This document shows positions 29,080 through 33,299 of a stretch of 33,299 nucleotides of DNA, one piece after another. The stretch lies in IMG/VR virus record IMGVR_UViG_3300037558_002251, positions 1-33,299 of that record, one strand, 5' to 3'. Source of the DNA: a virus. The position numbers and the translations under genes are program-made. Numbering within the stretch: the stretch's first letter is position 1; each line of letters starts with the position of its first letter. The notes beneath the pieces were generated by a model. That model searched no databases and had not been told where the DNA came from. It saw only the letters and a program-made list of their open reading frames with translations.

Positions 29080-29464
29080 ACCCTCCTACCTTATTCTCCC
29101 ATATCAACAACTTCACATTGAATCCTTCATCTCTCAATAAAGCATACGCCCATAATGTCATTGTCGTCGGCCCACTTGCTACCAAATACACATCATTTAC
29201 ATCTGCCTCTGCACTAAACTCTTCAATCTTTTCTCTCATCTCACCATACACACTATTTACCTCTTCCTCATTACTATAATTCGCCACCTCCCTCTTACTC
29301 GATAAAAACACCACCTTCGCATTAGGAAACACTCCCAACACACTTTCATAGACCAACTCTTCCTTCTTCCTGCTCGGCACAAACACTACCACTTCCTTAG
29401 ACTTTCCCTCACTTCCATTCACAAACTTCTCTATATACTCTTCCACACTCCATAAATCAACCAT
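29036..29464 (-). CDS. CARF-like Rossmann-fold protein, 142 aa
   Basis: The start at 29464 follows GGGGTGGTAGTGCTG. A first strand (KEVVVFVPSRKKEELV), a second (NAKVVFLSS), a long helix and then DVYLVASGPTTMTLWAYALL followed by NVKLLIWENKVGGYVV give the order of a CARF/Rossmann domain. The SGPTTM element (97-102) sits where CARF proteins have their G-x-(K/T)-x-M ligand-binding motif. No effector domain (HEPN, nuclease) is attached. It could sense or destroy a cyclic oligoadenylate or other nucleotide signal; an unrelated Rossmann protein is the alternative. Confidence 0.55.
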   Translation of the reverse strand: MVDLWSVEEYIEKFVNGSEGKSKEVVVFVPSRKKEELVYESVLGVFPNAKVVFLSSKREVANYSNEEEVNSVYGEMREKIEEFSAEADVNDVYLVASGPTTMTLWAYALLRDEGFNVKLLIWENKVGGYVVAEREVDRLKIY

Positions 29465-29469
29465 CAGCA

Positions 29470-29592
29470 CTACCACCCCCTATACAATGATTTTAATAAA
29501 ATCTCAAACTCATCGTAACTCGCATTCCACCCATTCCAACAACTTTCCAACCTATTCTCATTAATTCTAAAAAACTTGAACTCGCCCTTCAT
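29470..29592 (-). CDS. Small protein of 40 aa, unknown
   Basis: The ATG at 29592 overlaps the DUF932-like stop as ATGA. The product MKGEFKFFRINENRLESCWN is aromatic-rich. Its TAG lies five bases before the start of the CARF-like gene and carries the GGGGGTGG site for it. Confidence 0.5.
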   Translation of the reverse strand: MKGEFKFFRINENRLESCWNGWNASYDEFEILLKSLYRGW

Positions 29593-30353
29593 CCTTGCCT
29601 CACCAACTCCATTATAAACATCACATTCTCATTCAACTCTCTAAATAAATGTATCTTTGTTGTCATCTGTGTATCCGCACTCCATATTCTTCTCGCAATA
29701 TCCTCATACACATGTGCCAATGTCAAATGTCCATTATCAAAACTATATTCGACTCTCTTAATCACATCTGCTACATACTTCTTCGGCATTAAGCTAAACA
29801 ATTCCTTTACATCATCCTTCACATCCTTCACCTTAACCTTTCCCATGTCCCTCAACCACGCCTTATACTCCTTACACTCATCTATCACCTCACTCAACAT
29901 ACCCATTAAATTCTCCATCACGCCCTCTGCACTCCTGAAATGCTTTTTCTTCACTTGTTTCAATTCTTTCACATCATTGCTCATTCTCAAAATCAATGGC
30001 ACTCCATTTGTATAAATCACTGCATCTACAAACAAACCCATCGTCCCATCAATACTGTTTCCAACCAAAACACCAATATCCTCATTCTTCACCAAAACAA
30101 AAACCTTATTCCCATTCACATCCACATTATACTCATATCCTCTACTTCTTGCCCATGCCCTCACAATATCTATTACCTCTTCATTAGTAATTAATCTATA
30201 TTTTCTGCTCACAATCGCCTTCAACTCGCCATTCTTCACAATCGCCTTGTATGGTATACTTTCCCCCTTAAACCTCAACAACTTCTCCTCATATCCATAC
30301 TTCCTCTTTATGTTCTCCTCTACTCCAAACTCAACTAAGAGCCTTTCCTCCAC
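29589..30353 (-). CDS. DUF932-like protein
   Basis: The most likely start is a GTG at 30353 behind GGAGGTGGAGAAA (254 aa). An ATG at 30398 lies at or before the expected transcription start. YKAIVKNGELKAIVSRKYRL, then ITNEEVIDIVRAWA and GVLVGNSIDGTMGLFVDAVI fit the DUF932 pattern (vS-x2-Y-x-lv-n-e-ev and vg-x-NS-x-DG). DUF932 proteins are frequent in phages and plasmids and their function is poorly defined. It opens the long early operon. Confidence 0.72.
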   Translation of the reverse strand: MEERLLVEFGVEENIKRKYGYEEKLLRFKGESIPYKAIVKNGELKAIVSRKYRLITNEEVIDIVRAWARSRGYEYNVDVNGNKVFVLVKNEDIGVLVGNSIDGTMGLFVDAVIYTNGVPLILRMSNDVKELKQVKKKHFRSAEGVMENLMGMLSEVIDECKEYKAWLRDMGKVKVKDVKDDVKELFSLMPKKYVADVIKRVEYSFDNGHLTLAHVYEDIARRIWSADTQMTTKIHLFRELNENVMFIMELVRQG

Positions 30354-30415
30354 TTTCTCCACCTCCTTCTCTCTCATTAATATATTGTGTATGGTCATTG
30401 TATATATATTTAATG

Positions 30416-30435
30416 GTATATAAATGTTATGTTAT
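30416..30435 (-). promoter_or_regulatory. BRE/TATA promoter of the long replication operon
   Basis: The minus strand reads ATAACATAAC then ATTTATATAC, matching the TATA half of the promoters at 7.79 and 9.42 kb but with a weaker BRE. A second AT stretch (TAAATATATATACAATG) follows. An ACAATATATTA element (30378-30388) is shared with the 9.4-kb leader. The first start with a good ribosome-binding site is 60-65 bases downstream. The BRE end overlaps the connector gene stop. Confidence 0.65.
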
Positions 30436-31055
30436 AGCGAAGACCTAACCACATGTATCGCTCTTACCATCTCCTCAAGCTCACCTATCCTCTTATTCAA
30501 CCAATCCAACATATCTCTAAAACTTATCCCTTCATATCCCTCTGGTAAAGCGAACATCTTCCTCTCATTCACAACCAAATCTCTCACAACCAAAAGCCTT
30601 GTCAATTCTTTAATATAATATGGTAAATCATCCCGCCCATATGTATATGTCACTATCACCTCTTCTCCACCATACCAAAACATCAACCTATTCAAATAAA
30701 TTATGCCTTCTTGATAGTTAATATAATAATCCTTTCCCCTCCCCTCAGTCTTATTACCAATCCACTCCTCATACTCATCGCCATTAAAAATTTTTAAGCT
30801 ACTAACCGTTTTTACACTACTATGCTGTAAATGAATCGGAATTCCCAATAGCCCAAAGTAATAGCCGCCTTTGAATTTAGTAATATCATGCCTTTCTGTC
30901 ACTGTCTCTGTCTCACCATTCCAACACATATTACTCAATCTATTAACATAACCCATCTTCTCAGTTATCAGACTTGATAAAAAAGTATCATCATACTTGC
31001 TACTATCAACTCCCAGCCAGCTCCGTATCTCACTGGCTGTTATGTAGGCTGTCAT
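30432..31055 (-). CDS. Head-tail connector/adaptor-like protein
   Basis: The ATG at 31055 follows GGTGATGAT (207 aa). MTAYITASEIRSWLGVDSSK with a first helical bundle, then beta hairpins such as GKDYYINYQEGIIYLNRLMF and EVIVTYTYGRDDLPYYIKEL, matches the layout of gp6-like head-tail connectors (for example HK97 gp6/SPP1 gp15 types), with a C-terminal helix. Placement directly downstream of capsid genes supports this. It would form the ring that joins portal to tail. Confidence 0.7.
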   Translation of the reverse strand: MTAYITASEIRSWLGVDSSKYDDTFLSSLITEKMGYVNRLSNMCWNGETETVTERHDITKFKGGYYFGLLGIPIHLQHSSVKTVSSLKIFNGDEYEEWIGNKTEGRGKDYYINYQEGIIYLNRLMFWYGGEEVIVTYTYGRDDLPYYIKELTRLLVVRDLVVNERKMFALPEGYEGISFRDMLDWLNKRIGELEEMVRAIHVVRSSL

Positions 31056-31078
31056 ATCATCACCAAAAAATTAAAAAT

Positions 31079-31420
31079 TTATGGTTCTAATACGACAACC
31101 TTATAAGTGTTATCTGCTGTTGCTGCTGCTGCCAATGTTATTGTAACACTACCATCTGCATTCAATACAACATTATCAATAAATGCATCCTGATTCCCTG
31201 CTGGATACACTCCAAGTATCTCTCCACCAACTAAATCACTATCTGCTGCACTTGAACCACTTGTAGCCGAAGCAGAAACAGTCACTGTCACTACCTTATA
31301 CGCCAACTTAGACTTGCCTATACTTGAATCCTTTACTGATATCTTGTTGCTACTATCCAATGTTACAGTCGTATCATCTAACTCTCTCCCTGCACCACAT
31401 AACTCTATCACTCTTACCAT
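31079..31420 (-). CDS. Small Ser/Thr/Ala-rich structural protein of 113 aa
   Basis: The ATG at 31420 follows GGTGAGATGA. The product is low in charge and rich in Ala, Ser, Thr and Val (VVTVTVSASATSGSSAAD, SVTITLAAAATADNTYKVVV), with beta character typical of capsid decoration proteins or fibres. Its base composition is more balanced than that of most genes here. Location between capsid and connector supports a virion role. Confidence 0.65.
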   Translation of the reverse strand: MVRVIELCGAGRELDDTTVTLDSSNKISVKDSSIGKSKLAYKVVTVTVSASATSGSSAADSDLVGGEILGVYPAGNQDAFIDNVVLNADGSVTITLAAAATADNTYKVVVLEP

Positions 31421-31433
31421 TCATCTCACCTCA

Positions 31434-31469
31434 ATAAAATAAAATGTTCTTATGGGCTTACCGCCCAGT
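31434..31469 (-). terminator. Hairpin with T-rich tail after the capsid gene
   Basis: Right after the capsid stop, TGGGC (31463-31467) and GCCCA (31453-31457) on the minus strand form a five-base stem with a five-base loop, followed by TTTTATTTTATT about 7-10 bases downstream. This may reduce transcription after the capsid gene, giving high capsid and lower downstream expression. Confidence 0.45.
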
Positions 31470-32615
31470 CTACTTGAGGTCTCTTAAACTACCCTGTGCC
31501 TTCAAGAACCTTGCCACAAGCTCTCCAACGAATCTATACACTCCCTTGATTGCAAACTTGCCAACGACGAATGGGTCTCTTGTCTCAAAATACTCTGATG
31601 GTCTAAGTACTGAAATAGCCAGTCTTGGTAAACCATATCCCTCTGGGTCTGAAGTATCAAGAGCATACAATCTACTAATAGTATCTTTCGGAGTATCTAC
31701 TGCCCCTATGAGCGGTATCCCTTCAACAGCACTCACAGTTATACCAACATCATAACCCTTTGCACTCTCAATACCATTTAGACCCATTGTAACCTTGGCG
31801 TCCTGCATTGGCAGATACCTTACCATGTTATTATACAGCCCCTGAATCTTTGCAATTGTATCATAACCAGTAAGAAGCACAGTTGTATTTGCACCTGCTT
31901 CCTTACAAGTCCTTAGCAAATCTCTTATCAAAGTTGCAGTTATGTCTCTATCAGTACCACTATTATGCAGACATGTACCATCTGCCCATGAGTTTGCAGA
32001 CCTATCAATTCCGTAGATATCTTCATCTCCTGCTGTATAACCAACTGCTGTTATATATGCACTTGAAGCAGTAACTCTATCAATACTCTCAAGCCTGTTG
32101 CTTGCCAATGTATCACAATCCTTAAGCAATTGCTGATTTATTCTCTTTGCAAACTCAACACCACTCTCTGCTCTAAGCTGATTTGCACTACCCCAAATGT
32201 CATCCTCTGACACATTTGCCAGTTGCTCAGTTATGTCTGAAACTTCGAAAGTCATTGCTTCAGTCTTTGGAGTAGCATAAACCGTTGTGACTGTCGGATA
32301 AACTGCACTTGGAAGTGTACCAGTCTCAGTTATACCAATATCTTCATCACTTGTTGCAAAAGCAGTCTTAACTCTCCATCCACTTCTCACCCAAGTCGTC
32401 TTTGGCAGAAGTCCAAATGCATTTGCCTCTTGGTTCAACTGACTCCATACATAAGCACCATACACTTTGTTATACACAGCCGTACCAATACCAGTACTAA
32501 CAGTTCCTGCCGTCTTCTCAAACTCTATCAAATCTCCCAAATCCAGAAACGGATGTCCCGCATATCCTTTATAGAACGCCTCTATATCCCAAACCGTTAA
32601 CGGTCTCACATTCAT
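31470..32615 (-). CDS. HK97-type major capsid protein
   Basis: The ATG at 32615 follows GAGAGGGTGATGTGTT (381 aa). After MNVRPLTVWDIEAFYKGYAG the sequence has beta segments (TYVRSG-like, TTVYATPKTEAMTFEVSDI) and helices (AESGVEFAKRINQQLLKDCD) resembling the HK97 E-loop and spine helix. The last part, LPRLAISVLRPSEYFETRDP with YRFVGELVARFLKAQGSLRD, is like capsid proteins of archaeal tailed viruses. Base composition is more balanced than in early genes. No protease gene is visible here. Confidence 0.8.
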   Translation of the reverse strand: MNVRPLTVWDIEAFYKGYAGHPFLDLGDLIEFEKTAGTVSTGIGTAVYNKVYGAYVWSQLNQEANAFGLLPKTTWVRSGWRVKTAFATSDEDIGITETGTLPSAVYPTVTTVYATPKTEAMTFEVSDITEQLANVSEDDIWGSANQLRAESGVEFAKRINQQLLKDCDTLASNRLESIDRVTASSAYITAVGYTAGDEDIYGIDRSANSWADGTCLHNSGTDRDITATLIRDLLRTCKEAGANTTVLLTGYDTIAKIQGLYNNMVRYLPMQDAKVTMGLNGIESAKGYDVGITVSAVEGIPLIGAVDTPKDTISRLYALDTSDPEGYGLPRLAISVLRPSEYFETRDPFVVGKFAIKGVYRFVGELVARFLKAQGSLRDLK

Positions 32616-32621
32616 AACACA

Positions 32622-33167
32622 TCACCCTCTCAACCTTTTTGGAAGCTCACCAATTGTCACTCTACCCTTCAGCACTTCTTCAATAAGTTTGTCAACTTCA
32701 CTTCCGCTCTTTGGAATCTCACTCCCCACCGCTGGCTCTGGTGTCTTGACCTTCTCCACACTCTCTATCTTCTTCTCTGTATCATAACTCTCTGGCTGTA
32801 GATGTTCATCTTTATACTCTACTTCATCCGCACCCTCTGCTGGCTTTGGCTCTTCTGGCTTCTTCTTCTCTTCCTCTTTGTTCGCATCCTCTGGCGGCTT
32901 AAATACTTCCTTCAAAGTCTCAATCTGCTTCTCCATCGCCTCTTCAATCTTTTTGCCAACAACATCTGCAATCCCTTCATGAACTTCAACTGCACTCTTA
33001 ACTGCCTGCGCAAGCTCAGAAACCACTTTAGCCAAATCTGTCACTTTCGCCATAACTTCATCTATCTTGTCGTTCACCATAGTCTTCTCTTCTTCCTCTT
33101 CCTCTTCCATTTCGTCTGGCTTCTTCTCTTCTTCTTCCTGTTTCTTAATCTCTTTCTTCTTCACCAT
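32622..33167 (-). CDS. Scaffold-like acidic coiled-coil protein
   Basis: The ATG at 33167 follows GAGGTGGTGGCG (181 aa). A Lys/Glu-rich start (residues 1-30, with long Glu runs) is followed by a coiled coil (DEVMAKVTDLAKVVSELAQA) and a Pro/Glu/Lys-rich linker. The C-terminus ends VDKLIEEVLKGRVTIGELPK. Position directly before the capsid gene, strong charge and predicted disorder all fit a scaffolding protein. It does not show a protease domain. Confidence 0.7.
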   Translation of the reverse strand: MVKKKEIKKQEEEEKKPDEMEEEEEEEKTMVNDKIDEVMAKVTDLAKVVSELAQAVKSAVEVHEGIADVVGKKIEEAMEKQIETLKEVFKPPEDANKEEEKKKPEEPKPAEGADEVEYKDEHLQPESYDTEKKIESVEKVKTPEPAVGSEIPKSGSEVDKLIEEVLKGRVTIGELPKRLRG

Positions 33168-33201
33168 CGCCACCACCTCACATTATTATTCTATCCTTTC
33201 A

Positions 33202-33222
33202 CATATTTATAATTTACCACAA
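33202..33222 (-). promoter_or_regulatory. Probable TATA promoter of the head module
   Basis: The minus strand reads GGTAAATTATAAATATGT about 35-50 bases before the scaffold start. It lacks the ACCAAAA element of the early-type promoters, so it could represent a late class. Positions 33223-33299 contain another AT-rich stretch and no gene I can support. Confidence 0.5.
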
Positions 33223-33299
33223 CTGTTAACACTTTTGTACTTTTCTATTAGACTACTCCTATATTTATGATTAATTAATTTAAAATCTTGAAATAATTC

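Noticed and set aside
30353-30398. ATG start of the DUF932-like gene at 30398
   Set aside because: It lies at or upstream of the expected transcription start for the TATA box at 30416-30425, and has no ribosome-binding site; the GTG at 30353 does.
1901-31470. Shared minus-strand TGGGCGGTAAG at the ends of the 42-aa gene (about 1905-1915) and just after the capsid gene (about 31457-31467)
   Set aside because: Eleven exact bases plus a few flanking matches are not enough to claim an att site or relocated fragment.
1-33299. tRNA genes or other structured RNAs
   Set aside because: I saw no tRNA T-loop or acceptor pattern on either strand by eye; a covariance-model scan would settle this.

Overview
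The window looks like part of the genome of a head-tailed DNA virus (Caudoviricetes-like) or provirus of an archaeon, probably a thermophilic one. Viral hallmarks are a terminase large subunit, an HK97-type major capsid protein, a scaffold-like protein, a head-tail connector and a LamG-repeat tail/fibre protein. The archaeal assignment rests on an archaeo-eukaryotic primase carrying a PriL-like iron-sulfur domain, a family B DNA polymerase, XPF/ERCC4-type and Cas4-like nucleases, an RPA-like OB-fold protein, a TFB-like protein, and BRE/TATA promoters. Every gene I could support lies on the minus strand. The coding strand is strongly purine-rich, with many AGA/AGG and ATA codons, which fits a thermophile. 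Starts are easy to place because most genes carry a GGAGGTGA-like ribosome-binding site and overlap their neighbours as ATGA, GTGA, TGATG or TAATG.

Layout in the direction of transcription (high to low coordinates): 33.2-30.4 kb is the head module (promoter, scaffold-like protein, major capsid protein, small structural protein, connector). A strong promoter at 30.42 kb then starts a long early/replication operon: DUF932-like protein, CARF-like protein, SWIM-RecA ATPase, primase, a repeat cluster that may be an origin, family B polymerase, PC4-like protein, RPA-like protein, Cas4-like and XPF-like nucleases. It runs without a clear break into a 7-deazaguanine DNA-modification cassette at 20.9-15.7 kb (QueE, QueD, FolE, QueC and a DpdA/TGT-like transglycosylase), with a phosphoribosyltransferase, a HAD phosphatase and a LAGLIDADG endonuclease in its midst. 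The terminase large subunit follows, interrupted by an intein of 349 residues.

From 13.3 to 7.8 kb there are about thirty tiny genes (27-122 codons), many with paired CxxC zinc motifs, plus an RHH regulator and two small membrane proteins. A promoter at 7.79 kb, nearly identical to one at 9.42 kb, starts a further operon: a MoxR-type AAA ATPase, a metallopeptidase-like/VWA protein, two unknown proteins and the TFB-like protein. More micro-genes lead to the LamG protein, whose 3' end lies beyond position 1 and which contains an apparently perfect 702-bp tandem duplication.

Together the genes suggest a virus that replicates with its own polymerase and primase, marks its DNA with a deazaguanine (probably against restriction), and may redirect host transcription. 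I saw no tRNA, rRNA or CRISPR array. Portal, protease, tape measure and most tail genes are not in the window. All assignments come from reading the sequence; no database search was run.
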